Below are positions 9,675-18,872 of a stretch of 64,000 nt of DNA, piece after piece. Source of the stretch: Paenibacillus phyllosphaerae. Lineage in GTDB: Bacteria; Bacillota; Bacilli; Paenibacillales; Paenibacillaceae. Positions within the stretch are counted from its first letter, which is position 1, and each line of letters starts with the position of its first letter. The stretch is from NCBI RefSeq assembly GCF_014192105.1, contig NZ_JACHXK010000005.1, forward strand, positions 62,001 to 126,000, read 5' to 3'. Both the position numbers and the translations under genes were made by a program. A model generated the notes under the pieces. It made no database searches, was not told where the DNA came from, and worked only from the letters and a program-made list of their open reading frames with translations.

Positions 9675-10030
9675 TTGAGCACCTTCTTCCTCCAGGCATA
9701 CAGAAGGCCGATCAGCAGCAGCGCCACGAAGATCGCCATCTCGACAAGCACGAATAGGCCGAGCTGCTTGTAAGCAACGGCCCATGGATATAGGAAAACG
9801 GTTTCGACATCAAACACGACAAACATGAGCGCATACACGTAGTAGCGCACATTAAACCGAACATGCCCTTCGCCAACCGGCTCATTCCCGCTCTCATACG
9901 TCGTCTTCTTCTCATCCGTCGGCTTATGCGGCCTCAGCAACCGGCCCGCAGTCAACGCAACAACAGGAAGCAGAATCCCAAGCAGAATGAAGATTGCGAC
10001 AATTACATAATTGTTGACGTAACTCTCCAT
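9659..10030 (-). CDS. nuoA: NADH-quinone oxidoreductase subunit A
   Basis: First gene of the nuo operon. 123 residues, three membrane helices. The conserved pieces are [20 protein letters not shown] and [20 protein letters not shown]. The ATG at 10030 is preferred because GGGAGG lies nine bases upstream; a TTG two codons earlier would be too close to it. NuoA and NuoJ together surround the coupling helix of complex I. Confidence 0.95.
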   Translation of the reverse strand: MESYVNNYVIVAIFILLGILLPVVALTAGRLLRPHKPTDEKKTTYESGNEPVGEGHVRFNVRYYVYALMFVVFDVETVFLYPWAVAYKQLGLFVLVEMAIFVALLLIGLLYAWRKKVLKWDSI

Positions 10031-10137
10031 CGACAATCGCCTCCCGTGTCGATCAATTCATTGTATGGACCATGATCCAACAGAAGATACTTGCACACGG
10101 TGATTCCGATTACTTATAAGGGTAAATTTACCTCCAC

Positions 10138-10166
10138 ATTATAGCAAAGGCTTACAGTTGCGTCTA
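10138..10166 (-). promoter_or_regulatory. sigma-A-type promoter of the nuo operon
   Basis: On the minus strand there is TGCTATAAT, an extended -10 (10138-10143 for TATAAT), with TAGACG (4 of 6 matches to TTGACA) 17 bases upstream at 10161-10166. It lies about 110 bases ahead of nuoA. The remainder of 10031-10377 holds this promoter, a small inverted repeat and the terminator of the next gene; I see no gene there. Confidence 0.6.
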
Positions 10167-10168
10167 TG

Positions 10169-10184
10169 ATGCGCTTAGGCGCAT
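10169..10184. promoter_or_regulatory. inverted repeat abutting the nuo -35 element
   Basis: ATGCGC-TTAG-GCGCAT, a perfect 6-base inverted repeat, sits two bases upstream of the putative -35 box of the nuo promoter. The position suits an activator or repressor operator, but the repeat is short and may be chance. Confidence 0.3.
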
Positions 10185-10328
10185 AGCTGGAGTGTAACCC
10201 CAAACTTATCTAGAGACCTACATGCAGAAGAAAGTCGGGGTTAAAAGTGTATGCGCAAAACGAATGCGTTATCACCTTTCAATCTACCCAACTATCTTTT
10301 GTTGTTTTTTGGGAATTCATACAATGCA

Positions 10329-10364
10329 CAAAAAGCCTTCTGGGGCATAAAGCCCCTGAAGGCT
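10329..10364 (-). terminator. rho-independent terminator of the stalk-domain protein gene
   Basis: On the minus strand a 13-base stem (AGCCTTCAGGGGC paired with GCCCCAGAAGGCT, one mismatch, loop TTTAT) is followed by TTTTTG. It lies 14 bases past the stop of the upstream gene at 10378 and separates it from nuo. Confidence 0.85.
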
Positions 10365-10377
10365 GAAATGGTATGAA

Positions 10378-11340
10378 CTAATTTGCCATACTATCTAGAA
10401 TTGCTTTACCCTCGCCAATGGATTGTGCATATTCTGCCCTATACTCAGCCAGAATTGCGGTACTGTAACCATTAGCAGTCAGCTTCGATTCGGTGTCCGT
10501 CATTATGGATTCGAATTTGGACTCGCAGGCAGCAAATTTCGTCTGCCCTTGTTGGATATACTTCTCTTTATCAGCCGCCGTTGTTGCACCGAGATAATTG
10601 AATGCGATCGCTGTCAAATCCGCTTCACATGCGCTCTGCAGCGTCTTCAATTGACGCTCAGCTGAAGACGTAATGGACTCATAGGTAGGTTTAGTCGATA
10701 CAGTACCGCCGCCTCCTACAACTCCACCAGTACCTTCTTCTGTTGTTTCCCCTGTTTGAGTATCGCCCTCGGTTCCCTCCGAAGCTTTCGTCGTAGCACT
10801 AATCTGTCCCTTAACCGGATCCCAAAGCACTACTTTCCCGACAGATTCCGACACAAAACGAAGTGGTACATAGATAGTTCCATTCAACATATAGCTGGAT
10901 TGACCCTTTGCAAGCGCCTTGGTAGTTCCGTCAAAAGTAAACTTCGCTGCAATTGGCGAAACCGCAATCGCGTTGCCGCCTTTAGCCGATTTTGCTCCAG
11001 TCTGTCCTGTTGCATTCAGCAAATATTCCTTTAGCGCAACAGTTTCGCTCTTCGACGGTTCCGCTACCGCAACCGTCGTTGTCTTCGAATCCCACTTCAC
11101 GCTTTTTTGCAGTGCATACGATACAAACCGCAAAGGCACGTATGTGCTGTTGTTGACCGTGAAGATGTATTGTCCTTCAGGCAGTACTAGTGTTTTGCCG
11201 TCGAAGACGAGTTGAATGGAGGAGGATTTGACTTTTACATTAGTGGATGGAGCAGCTGCTACAATGGAATTGATTGTAAGAACGAGAGCTAAAAGCACCA
11301 ACGAAAGCAATGCTGTTTTTGTGCGTTTCCTAGTAATCAC
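10378..11340 (-). CDS. secreted protein with two copper-amine-oxidase-N (stalk) domains
   Basis: 320 residues. Signal peptide at residues 1-30 (KRTKTALLSLVLLALVLTI, cleavage likely after VAAA). Two stalk repeats follow: LVFDGKTLVLPEGQYIFTVN with STYVPLRFVSYALQKSVKWD, and FTFDGTTKALAKGQSSYMLN with TIYVPLRFVSESVGKVVLWD. A Thr/Glu/Gly-rich linker leads to a C-terminal helical domain of about 100 residues with two cysteines that I do not recognise. These stalk domains are common in Paenibacillaceae secreted proteins and bind no copper by themselves. The start is GTG at 11340 with AGAGGTG upstream. It is a single-gene unit downstream of the polysaccharide operon; its role is unknown. Confidence 0.8.
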   Translation of the reverse strand: MITRKRTKTALLSLVLLALVLTINSIVAAAPSTNVKVKSSSIQLVFDGKTLVLPEGQYIFTVNNSTYVPLRFVSYALQKSVKWDSKTTTVAVAEPSKSETVALKEYLLNATGQTGAKSAKGGNAIAVSPIAAKFTFDGTTKALAKGQSSYMLNGTIYVPLRFVSESVGKVVLWDPVKGQISATTKASEGTEGDTQTGETTEEGTGGVVGGGGTVSTKPTYESITSSAERQLKTLQSACEADLTAIAFNYLGATTAADKEKYIQQGQTKFAACESKFESIMTDTESKLTANGYSTAILAEYRAEYAQSIGEGKAILDSMAN

Positions 11341-11425
11341 TGTCTTTCACCTCTTTGTTATAAATGAACTCCTTATAGTAACACGTGATAGGTTATAAAC
11401 CAAATCTATCCTAAATTATTACCTA

Positions 11426-11441
11426 TCCTATAATTATAGGA
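11426..11441. promoter_or_regulatory. 16-bp perfect palindrome upstream of the stalk-domain protein
   Basis: TCCTATAATTATAGGA lies between the stalk-domain gene and the end of the polysaccharide operon, with related TATCCTA copies beside it. A possible minus-strand promoter (TTGGTT, 17 bases, TACTAT) lies nearer the gene, so the palindrome would be an upstream operator. Its AT-richness makes chance occurrence plausible. Confidence 0.3.
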
Positions 11442-11535
11442 ATATCTTTTCCTTCCCCTAACTTACTGCTTTTCAACCTTCACGCGTTTCAGCACATGGA
11501 GATAGCATCACGCGTGGCTTAGCGTGAATAGACTC

Positions 11536-12573
11536 TTATTTAACCTTATAATAGTTCACATACCAATCGGTAAATCCCTGTAATCCATCCTCTATAGACG
11601 TCTCCGGTTTAAAACCGACTGCTTCCTGCAAACGATCGGTCGATGCGTACGTCGCAGGTACATCGCCTGGTTTAATAGGCTCAAACACTTTCTCGAACTG
11701 TACTTCTCTGCCTAAAGAGCGGCTTAAACAATTCTCTAGAGTCCCAATAAAACTCATTAACTTCTCGGGTCTGTTATTCCCAATGTTGAAGATCCTGTGA
11801 GACACTTTATTTTCTTCTTTTGAAGGATTGTTAAGAAGCCGTACAATCCCTTCAACAATATCGTCGATATACGTAAAGTCACGATAGAGATCATTATTAA
11901 AGTCGCCGTTGTTAAAAATCTTGATCGGCTGCCCTGCAAAATACTTATCCACAAATCCAAAGTACGCCATATCTGGCCGTCCCATCGGACCATAGACGGT
12001 GAAGAAACGCAGACCTGTGGCTGGAATTCGATAAAGATGGCTATAGGTATGGGCCATTAGTTCATTGGACTTCTTCGTTGATGCATATAAGGATACCGGA
12101 TTATCTACAGAGTCGGTTTCCTCGAATGGCACCTTTTTGTTCGCTCCATATACCGAACTAGAGGATGCATATATCAAATGATCTACAGGATAGTTTCTGC
12201 AAGATTCTAATATATTGTAGAATCCAATAATGTTGCTTTGCATATACACATCAGGATTATCAATCGAATACCGTACGCCTGCTTGAGCTGCCAGATTCAC
12301 GACGACATTAGGCTTGTGGGCTTCAAAGATGCTATTCAACATCTCTTTATCGGATATATCCCCTTTAATAAACGTGAAGTTATCATGAAACTCCAATTGC
12401 TTCAATCGGGTGTATTTGAGATTAACGTCATAGTAATCATTAACAATATCGACACCCACCACGTTACAGCCCTGTTCTAGTAGTCTCTTAGATAAGAAAT
12501 ATCCAATGAAGCCTGCTGCCCCGGTGATAAGATAGACTTTACTTGTATCTAGATGACTGTGATCCAAGCTCAT
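11536..12573 (-). CDS. UDP-glucuronate 4-epimerase family protein (NAD-dependent SDR)
   Basis: 345 residues of the extended SDR fold. The NAD motif is LITGAAGFIGYFLSKRLL (GxxGxxG) near residue 16; the catalytic Tyr-Lys pair is in LYASTKKSNELMAHTYSHLY, preceded by SSSSVYGANKKVPF. GPMGRPDMAYFGFVDKYFAG is typical of the CapI/LspL group, which converts UDP-GlcA to UDP-GalA in the cytoplasm. It overlaps the UDP-glucose dehydrogenase gene by four bases (ATGA), which supports UDP-GlcA as the substrate. It is the last gene of the polysaccharide operon. A related specificity, such as UDP-GlcNAc 4-epimerase, cannot be excluded from sequence alone. Confidence 0.85.
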   Translation of the reverse strand: MSLDHSHLDTSKVYLITGAAGFIGYFLSKRLLEQGCNVVGVDIVNDYYDVNLKYTRLKQLEFHDNFTFIKGDISDKEMLNSIFEAHKPNVVVNLAAQAGVRYSIDNPDVYMQSNIIGFYNILESCRNYPVDHLIYASSSSVYGANKKVPFEETDSVDNPVSLYASTKKSNELMAHTYSHLYRIPATGLRFFTVYGPMGRPDMAYFGFVDKYFAGQPIKIFNNGDFNNDLYRDFTYIDDIVEGIVRLLNNPSKEENKVSHRIFNIGNNRPEKLMSFIGTLENCLSRSLGREVQFEKVFEPIKPGDVPATYASTDRLQEAVGFKPETSIEDGLQGFTDWYVNYYKVK

Positions 12574-13928
12574 TCGACTCCTTTAAGCACTTTTCGATCC
12601 GTAACTTTTCTTCCAATGGAGTGGTACTCAACTCCCGCTTCTTGCATATCCTCGACACGGTAAATATTCCGGCCATCGAATACTAACGGAGTTCGCATGA
12701 ATCTTTTATACGCTTCGGGAGCCACCGCTTTTATTTCTCTCCATTCCGTAAAAATAAAGCAAACATTTGCCCCCTCTAACGCCTGCTCTACGTTAGCAAC
12801 ATACGTCATACTGCCTTTTCCATGTTTCCCTGCGGGATAATGTGCTGCAAAATTATTAGCCCCAACTGGATCGTAGGCATACAGATCGGCACCTTGTTCT
12901 AATAGTAAAGGAATATTCTCAAGAGAGGCAGCTTCCCGCAAATCATCCGTTCCAGGTTTGAATGTTAGCCCTAAAACCGCTACTTTGAGACCATTAAACG
13001 TAATAAGCCGCTTACTGGCTTTTTTATACAAGCTCAGCTTTTGATCTTTGTTGACATCTATAGCGGCTTTAACTGTCTTTAACTCGTAACCATGCTGCCT
13101 AGCGATATATTCAAGCGCTTTGGTATCCTTCGGGAAACAGGAGCCGCCAAAGCCAATCCCTGCATTCAGAAATTTTTTTCCGATGCGGTCGTCATAACTC
13201 ATCCCTTTGGCAACATCCTGGATATCTGCACCGACAAGCTCGCAAAGATTTGCAATATCGTTCATATAAGAAATCTTCAAGGCCAGAAAATCATTCGAAG
13301 CGTACTTAATCATTTCCGCTGACCTTCTATTGACCGAAACAACAGGTAAATGAAAGGGTTCATAAACCGCCATCAGCCGTTCCTCGGCCCATTTGCTCTC
13401 TGTCCCGATAATGATTCGTTCTGCGTGCAGCGTGTCATTTACAGCTGACCCTTGAGCCAAAAATTCAGGATTCGATGCTACCTCTACTTTTACATCATGA
13501 ACCAAAAAGTCCTGAATGAATTGCTCAACCTTATCGTTCGTTCCAACAGGTACAGTCGATTTAACCACAACAAGACAGTCATTTTCAACAGATTCGGCAA
13601 TCTGTCTTGCAACCGTAGCGATATAAGATAAGTTGGCTGATCCATCCGGTTGTTCTGGGGTACCAACACCGATAAATATGACATCGGCATCTTTATAAGC
13701 AGCCTTGTAATCGGTGGTGTAGTCGATTCTTCCGGTAGCATAATTTTTTCGCATTAACTCCTCAAGCCCAGCTTCATAAATCGGAGAAATGCCGTTTCTC
13801 ATAGTTTTCACTTTGTTTTCATCAATATCTACACACGTCACCTGGTGACCGACTTCTGCAAAACATACACCGGCGACTAAGCCGACATAGCCTGTGCCCG
13901 CAACTGCTAACTTGTGCATGATATCCAC
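12570..13928 (-). CDS. ugd: UDP-glucose 6-dehydrogenase
   Basis: Oxidises UDP-Glc twice with NAD to UDP-GlcA. 452 residues, the usual size. N-terminal NAD domain KLAVAGTGYVGLVAGVCFAE; GVGTPEQPDGSANLSYI; the catalytic cysteine in GIGFGGSCFPKDTKAL near residue 260; and a C-terminal UDP-binding domain with LTFKPGTDDLREA. The start is GTG 13928, spaced properly from AGGAAGG; an ATG three codons later is the alternative. It draws UDP-Glc from GalU in the same cluster and feeds the 4-epimerase just downstream. Confidence 0.93.
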   Translation of the reverse strand: MDIMHKLAVAGTGYVGLVAGVCFAEVGHQVTCVDIDENKVKTMRNGISPIYEAGLEELMRKNYATGRIDYTTDYKAAYKDADVIFIGVGTPEQPDGSANLSYIATVARQIAESVENDCLVVVKSTVPVGTNDKVEQFIQDFLVHDVKVEVASNPEFLAQGSAVNDTLHAERIIIGTESKWAEERLMAVYEPFHLPVVSVNRRSAEMIKYASNDFLALKISYMNDIANLCELVGADIQDVAKGMSYDDRIGKKFLNAGIGFGGSCFPKDTKALEYIARQHGYELKTVKAAIDVNKDQKLSLYKKASKRLITFNGLKVAVLGLTFKPGTDDLREAASLENIPLLLEQGADLYAYDPVGANNFAAHYPAGKHGKGSMTYVANVEQALEGANVCFIFTEWREIKAVAPEAYKRFMRTPLVFDGRNIYRVEDMQEAGVEYHSIGRKVTDRKVLKGVE

Positions 13929-13950
13929 ACAACCTTCCTATACAAAGCCT

Positions 13951-15063
13951 TTATCTATTCACAAACTCTTTCTCTACCGCAGTCAAAGCAGCCGCAATGA
14001 CTTGATGCATATCGTAATACTTATACGTGGCCAATCTTCCGCCAAAGATGATATTGCCTTGTTTATCGGCCAAATCTTTATACAATTTATAGATTTGATC
14101 GTTTCTGTCATTATTAATGGGGTAGTATGGCTCATCGCCAGCAGACCACTCAACTGGATACTCTTTCGTAATGACTGTCTTTTGCTGCGTGCCAAACTCA
14201 AAATGTTTATGTTCAATGACTCGAGTATAAGGGGTCTCCCTGTCCGTGTAATTAACTACGGCATTCCCTTGATAGTTTTCTTCATCTAAAATTTCGTTTT
14301 CGAATCGAAGGCTACGGTATTCCAATTTGCCAAATTTATAGTTAAAGTACTCATCAATCATGCCTGTAAATACGATTTTTTCAGTCTGAGACTCTAACGT
14401 CTCGCGATGTTTGAAGAAATCCATATTTAATTTCACGTCCACACCGTCAAGCATTTTATCGATGATTTTATTATAGCCGCCTTCTGGAATACCCTGATAT
14501 TTATCATTGAAATAATTATTATCGTAATTGAATCGGACGGGCAGGCGTTTAATGATAAAAGCAGGCAGTTCCGTCGCTTTTCTGCCCCACTGTTTTTCCG
14601 TGTAACCTTTAATTAATTTTTCATAAATATCTGTTCCTACCAATGAGATGGCTTGCTCTTCCAAGTTACTAGGTCTGCCGATCTTTGCATTTGTTCTCTG
14701 CTCATCGATCTTATCCATCGCTTCTTTAGGCGTAACTACACCCCAAAGCTTGTTGAACGTATTCATATTGAATGGAAGGTTGTAAATCTCACCGTTATAA
14801 TTGGCTATCGGAGCATTCGTGTATCTGTTGAAATCAGCAAATTGGTTGACGTAATCCCAAATTTCTTTACTGCTTGTATGAAAGATATGTGCGCCATATT
14901 TGTGTACATTAATTCCTTCAATATTCTCGCAGTAGACATTTCCTCCTGTATGCTTCCGGCGATCAATCACTAATACCTTTTTACCTCTCTTAGTTGCTTC
15001 AAAGGCAAAGGTTGCTCCAAACAATCCTGCACCTATAACCAAATAATCGTACTGTTTGTTCAT
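13951..15063 (-). CDS. glf: UDP-galactopyranose mutase
   Basis: FAD enzyme that interconverts UDP-Galp and UDP-Galf, giving the galactofuranose donor. 370 residues. The FAD-binding Rossmann motif is VIGAGLFGATFAFEATKRG near residue 7; KHTGGNVYCENIEGINVHKY, YTEKQWGRKATELP and GRLATYKYYDMHQVIAAAL are family signatures, including the arginine that binds the diphosphate. Its presence predicts Galf in the polymer. It lies between the flippase gene and ugd, all in one direction. Confidence 0.95.
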   Translation of the reverse strand: MNKQYDYLVIGAGLFGATFAFEATKRGKKVLVIDRRKHTGGNVYCENIEGINVHKYGAHIFHTSSKEIWDYVNQFADFNRYTNAPIANYNGEIYNLPFNMNTFNKLWGVVTPKEAMDKIDEQRTNAKIGRPSNLEEQAISLVGTDIYEKLIKGYTEKQWGRKATELPAFIIKRLPVRFNYDNNYFNDKYQGIPEGGYNKIIDKMLDGVDVKLNMDFFKHRETLESQTEKIVFTGMIDEYFNYKFGKLEYRSLRFENEILDEENYQGNAVVNYTDRETPYTRVIEHKHFEFGTQQKTVITKEYPVEWSAGDEPYYPINNDRNDQIYKLYKDLADKQGNIIFGGRLATYKYYDMHQVIAAALTAVEKEFVNR

Positions 15064-15098
15064 GGCTTACCTCATCCTTGTCATATATTGAGCATCTC

Positions 15099-16562
15099 TT
15101 ACGATTTCTTAATGAACCCCAGCTTTGAGACGGATCGATTTACAGTCGGGTATATAAAGCTATCTTTAATTACATATAAAAAGCCAAAGTAGATAACGGC
15201 AGATGTAGCGGTCGCCAGAAGCAGCTCAAAAATTTCATTATAATGAAGCAGCTTCAATAAGGAACAATTAATAAATACCAATAATCCGCCAGCTAAATAA
15301 CTTAATACATTCCTATAATTAATATTTCCTTTAATATACCTATAGGCGAAGATCAGTTGAACTAGGAGAACCGCGAGTTCGGCAGCGAGCGTCCCTATAG
15401 CTGCACCATCTTGATTCAACCGTGGAATTAAGAATAAATTAATAAGAAAATTCACTATAGCGCCAACTGTCGTTGAGAGTAACGTAATTTTTTCTTTCCC
15501 ATGTGCGACGAGAATGGCAATCCCAATTAAGTTACTTAGTGCGATGATGATCAATATCGGACTAATAATTCTTAATGCTGTAACTGATTCTAAATAAGTC
15601 GACCCTGCAAACAATATTAATATCGGTTTTGCAAGCAAATATATACCTACAATGGCTGGAATTGAGATCATGGTTACAAAATGAAGAGCTTTTTCAATTA
15701 ATTCGTCAGCTTCTTTCTGCTTTCCATTTTTAATATTGTAAGCAATTCTTGGGACCAGCACGACCCCCAGCGAAGTTACCAACGGCAATACAACCCTTAC
15801 CATCTTGTCAGCCACTGTATATAAGCCTACGGAATAGTTACCTGAGATCAGCCCGAGCATGACCTTATTCAGATTCGCGTATATGCTTATCGATAAACTT
15901 AAACCGAAGAATGTCAAGATCGGTTTAATGTGTCTTTTCACATCATAATTAGAACTCCGTCTAAAAAGGGGAATTATTCGGTTGGCATAAATCAGGTTGT
16001 AAACATATCCCAGCGATACAGCTACTATACTAATACTCCCGTAGATAACATAATCGCTTTCTTGATTTACAAGAACAAACACGAGCACTAGTGAAACGAG
16101 TTTAACCATCGTGCTTCTTATCGTTATATAGCGGTAATCTTCTATCGCTTGGAAAAACCATTCAATCCCCAAGCTTGTAGAAATAATACTTATGCTCATA
16201 ATGATTAACAATGTGCTGTTCGCTTCAAAAACATCTACCCTATACAACATAAATGCGAATATAAGATAGGATAAGCCGATCATGACAGCATTTATAATCA
16301 AAATTTCTTGAACGGTTTTGGTCAATTTCTCTTTGTCATCTCTATACCTGGCACATTCGCGTATCGCATAGGTGGGAATGCCTAATTGAGAGAATAAAAT
16401 AAAATACTGAATGACCGATAATGAAAAATCGACTTGACCAATACCTTCTGCAGATAATACCCTTGCTACGTAAGGAAATGTAATCAGCGGAAATAAAACA
16501 TTAAGATATTTTAGTAACGTATTATACAGAAAATTCTTTCTTACTGTACTTTGATTTGTCAA
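15099..16562 (-). CDS. polysaccharide flippase, Wzx-like (MATE/PST superfamily)
   Basis: 487 residues with 12 or more hydrophobic helices. The N-terminal LFPLITFPYVARVLSAEGIG and the following QVDFSLSVIQYFILFSQLGI are typical of the RfbX/Wzx flippase family, which moves undecaprenyl-diphosphate-linked repeat units to the outer face of the membrane. Together with the Wzy-like and Wzz-like proteins it indicates Wzx/Wzy-dependent assembly. AT-rich composition matches its neighbours. Confidence 0.88.
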   Translation of the reverse strand: MTNQSTVRKNFLYNTLLKYLNVLFPLITFPYVARVLSAEGIGQVDFSLSVIQYFILFSQLGIPTYAIRECARYRDDKEKLTKTVQEILIINAVMIGLSYLIFAFMLYRVDVFEANSTLLIIMSISIISTSLGIEWFFQAIEDYRYITIRSTMVKLVSLVLVFVLVNQESDYVIYGSISIVAVSLGYVYNLIYANRIIPLFRRSSNYDVKRHIKPILTFFGLSLSISIYANLNKVMLGLISGNYSVGLYTVADKMVRVVLPLVTSLGVVLVPRIAYNIKNGKQKEADELIEKALHFVTMISIPAIVGIYLLAKPILILFAGSTYLESVTALRIISPILIIIALSNLIGIAILVAHGKEKITLLSTTVGAIVNFLINLFLIPRLNQDGAAIGTLAAELAVLLVQLIFAYRYIKGNINYRNVLSYLAGGLLVFINCSLLKLLHYNEIFELLLATATSAVIYFGFLYVIKDSFIYPTVNRSVSKLGFIKKS

Positions 16563-16629
16563 TCATTCTTTCCCTCATTTGCTAAATAGAGTCTAGAGTT
16601 AATGAAGACAGAAACGACCGCTTCCAATC

Positions 16630-17820
16630 TCAATCTCTTGGGTTTATCATATCTAAAATCGCAGCAAATGTATGCGCTACTTCTTCGGGATGGAATTTCT
16701 CATCAAATATAGCGAGGGACTCTCTTCCCATTTCTGCTAGCTCCTCTGCGTTCATACGATAGAGCTTTATTATTGCTTCGCTGGCTTCCTTATAGTCGCC
16801 TTCATCAACGCCGAAACCATTCTTACCGTGTACCAGCATATCCTTCATGCCGTTGTTTCGAGTAATAATAATCGGCTTACCTAGTGCCAATGCTTCCGTT
16901 ATGAACATAGATTGCCCCTCATATCTTGAAAGAAGAACAATCGCCTTCGCTTTATTTATTAAATCCAAGGTCTCTTCATGCTTGGTTTCCTTAATAAAAT
17001 CAATGTAGTCCGTGACGCCTAATTTAGTTACATATGCGATTAGGTCCTTTCTCATCTCGCCATCGCCTACTAATTTAAGTTTAAAATTAGATGGAATTTG
17101 CTTCGTAATCTTGAGATGATAGATCGCTTTCAATAAGTCTTTAAGCCCCTTTTGCACATAACCGTTCCTGGATAATTTTCCGAGAGTGAGTATATAATTT
17201 TCACTCTGGTAACCTATATCAGCTCGTTTACTTACTGGCATTGTATTAGGAAGTATGAAGTATTCCTTGTCCGCCCAAATGGTATATACATTGTCCTTAT
17301 AGAACCACTTTTTCACAAAATCGAGATGATAATTATTGGTTGAAATGATATTGTTCACTTGTTCCATGAAACGAGTATCTAGTTTCTTCTGAATCTTTGA
17401 TGGCAACCCGCTTGGTTTCTCATGAATCAATACTTCCGTATCTGCTGTCGAATGGATTCTTACCGCTAACTTATGTTTAAATTCCTTATACAATAAATTC
17501 TGCAGTATTGTAAAAGTATTCGTTTCGAGCAGTATTAAATCAATCTGATTCTCATAAATATAGCTTTTCAAGAAATTAAACTTCGCATACTTCGAAAATG
17601 TTGCGAAAGGTTGTTTTTTGCTATATTTATCTACATAGCGGATTACCTTTGCCGTAGAAATCTCTTCATGATTCTTCAAAGCTACGGTTGTAAAAACATG
17701 AACCTCTATATGACTCGAATACTCCTGCACCGCATTGACTAGATTCAAAGTTGCATTTGAAAATCCAGTATTGTTGGGATAGAAATCCGCGGCGATGATG
17801 AGGATCTTTCTTGTCTTCAT
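16630..17820 (-). CDS. glycosyltransferase, GT4-like (GT-B fold)
   Basis: 396 residues. The C-terminal Rossmann domain has GKLSRNGYVQKGLKDLLKA, LKLVGDGEMRKDL, and the donor-binding region VLLSRYEGQSMFITEALALG with the E-x7-E pattern (EGQSMFITE). The N-terminal half begins KILIIAADFYPNNTGFSNAT. It acts on the cytoplasmic membrane face, adding one sugar to the lipid-linked repeat unit; donor and acceptor cannot be read from sequence. Five bases separate it from the GT2 gene upstream. Confidence 0.82.
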   Translation of the reverse strand: MKTRKILIIAADFYPNNTGFSNATLNLVNAVQEYSSHIEVHVFTTVALKNHEEISTAKVIRYVDKYSKKQPFATFSKYAKFNFLKSYIYENQIDLILLETNTFTILQNLLYKEFKHKLAVRIHSTADTEVLIHEKPSGLPSKIQKKLDTRFMEQVNNIISTNNYHLDFVKKWFYKDNVYTIWADKEYFILPNTMPVSKRADIGYQSENYILTLGKLSRNGYVQKGLKDLLKAIYHLKITKQIPSNFKLKLVGDGEMRKDLIAYVTKLGVTDYIDFIKETKHEETLDLINKAKAIVLLSRYEGQSMFITEALALGKPIIITRNNGMKDMLVHGKNGFGVDEGDYKEASEAIIKLYRMNAEELAEMGRESLAIFDEKFHPEEVAHTFAAILDMINPRD

Positions 17821-17825
17821 CTCTC

Positions 17826-18854
17826 TTACTCCCCTTTACCTAACTGTCTCGCTCTCAAGAAAAATAGAAATAGATGCGTGCTCTTCGTCTTCAGGAAGAA
17901 TGCTACAATCTTTAGAGAGATATGATGGAGTTTCCTTATTTCGATAAGAATCATTTTGTTGGCTTTCAAAAATGCGTCATTTACGAGTTGAAAATTCCTT
18001 ATCGCATCTTTTCTTTTCTTTGATACACTCTCGTATTTATAATGCTCCAGAACTACCAAATACATGTACATAACATATAGTTTGCCAAGTTCTTTGCCCA
18101 GTTTTAGTGAATAATCCAGCTGTTCAACTTCTTTTACCAACTTATCCAGTATAAACATAAAGCCTTGTTGCAGCCGTTCATTCTTACGCCTGGACAAAGT
18201 CCCCTCCAGTACGAAGTAATGATACAATGCTTCATTCACGACAGCGATTTTAGGTAAATGCAGCATTAATAAATGATTGAACAACAGATCATTGCCTTTA
18301 TATTCTTTGGGCAGACAAAACTTAACTCCACTCTTAGTTACAAACTCTTTTCTATATAATTTGTTCCATGAGTCACTCATATAATAGGTCTGCAGTAACT
18401 GAGAATATTCATTCTCAATATCTGATTTTGTCATCTGTTTTGTTGATAAATGAGGATTAAACCCGAAAATTTTACTATTGTCCCCTCTATGATGCACAGT
18501 AGCACAGACGCAAATATCAGCTGATTCTTCAACGATCTTTGAATATAAAGTCTCTATATAGTGCTCTTCCATATAATCATCAGCATCAATCGTACAAAAA
18601 AACGTTCCCGCGGCGATGTCTATCCCGGATTGTCGAGCAGCGCTCAAACCCTCATTCTTTTTATTAATGATTTTCACGCGAGGATCATTAGAATAAGAAT
18701 TACAAATATTTATTGAGGCATCTGTAGATCCATCATTGACCAATATAATTTCAATCTTTGTAAATGTTTGATTAATAACACTCTTGATGCACTTATCTAA
18801 ATACTTCTCGGCATTATAAACAGGTACAATTACCGAAACTAGACATTCGCCCAT
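17826..18854 (-). CDS. family 2 glycosyltransferase (GT-A fold)
   Basis: 342 residues. The N-terminus is a classical GT2 domain: VSVIVPVYNAEKYLDKCIKS, IILVNDGSTDASINIC, EGLSAARQSGIDIA and the metal-binding DADDYMEEHYIETL. The C-terminal 130 residues are helical and basic, ending in two hydrophobic segments (ISLKIVAFFL, THLFLFFLRA) that may associate with the membrane. It probably adds one residue of the repeat unit, with inversion, from an unknown nucleotide sugar. Confidence 0.87.
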   Translation of the reverse strand: MGECLVSVIVPVYNAEKYLDKCIKSVINQTFTKIEIILVNDGSTDASINICNSYSNDPRVKIINKKNEGLSAARQSGIDIAAGTFFCTIDADDYMEEHYIETLYSKIVEESADICVCATVHHRGDNSKIFGFNPHLSTKQMTKSDIENEYSQLLQTYYMSDSWNKLYRKEFVTKSGVKFCLPKEYKGNDLLFNHLLMLHLPKIAVVNEALYHYFVLEGTLSRRKNERLQQGFMFILDKLVKEVEQLDYSLKLGKELGKLYVMYMYLVVLEHYKYESVSKKRKDAIRNFQLVNDAFLKANKMILIEIRKLHHISLKIVAFFLKTKSTHLFLFFLRARQLGKGE

Positions 18855-18872
18855 ATTTACATCCTTTCACAG

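Noticed and set aside
10195-10243. TAACCCC...GGGGTTA inverted repeat upstream of nuo
   Set aside because: The arms are seven bases and 35 bases apart with no U tract on either strand; probably chance.
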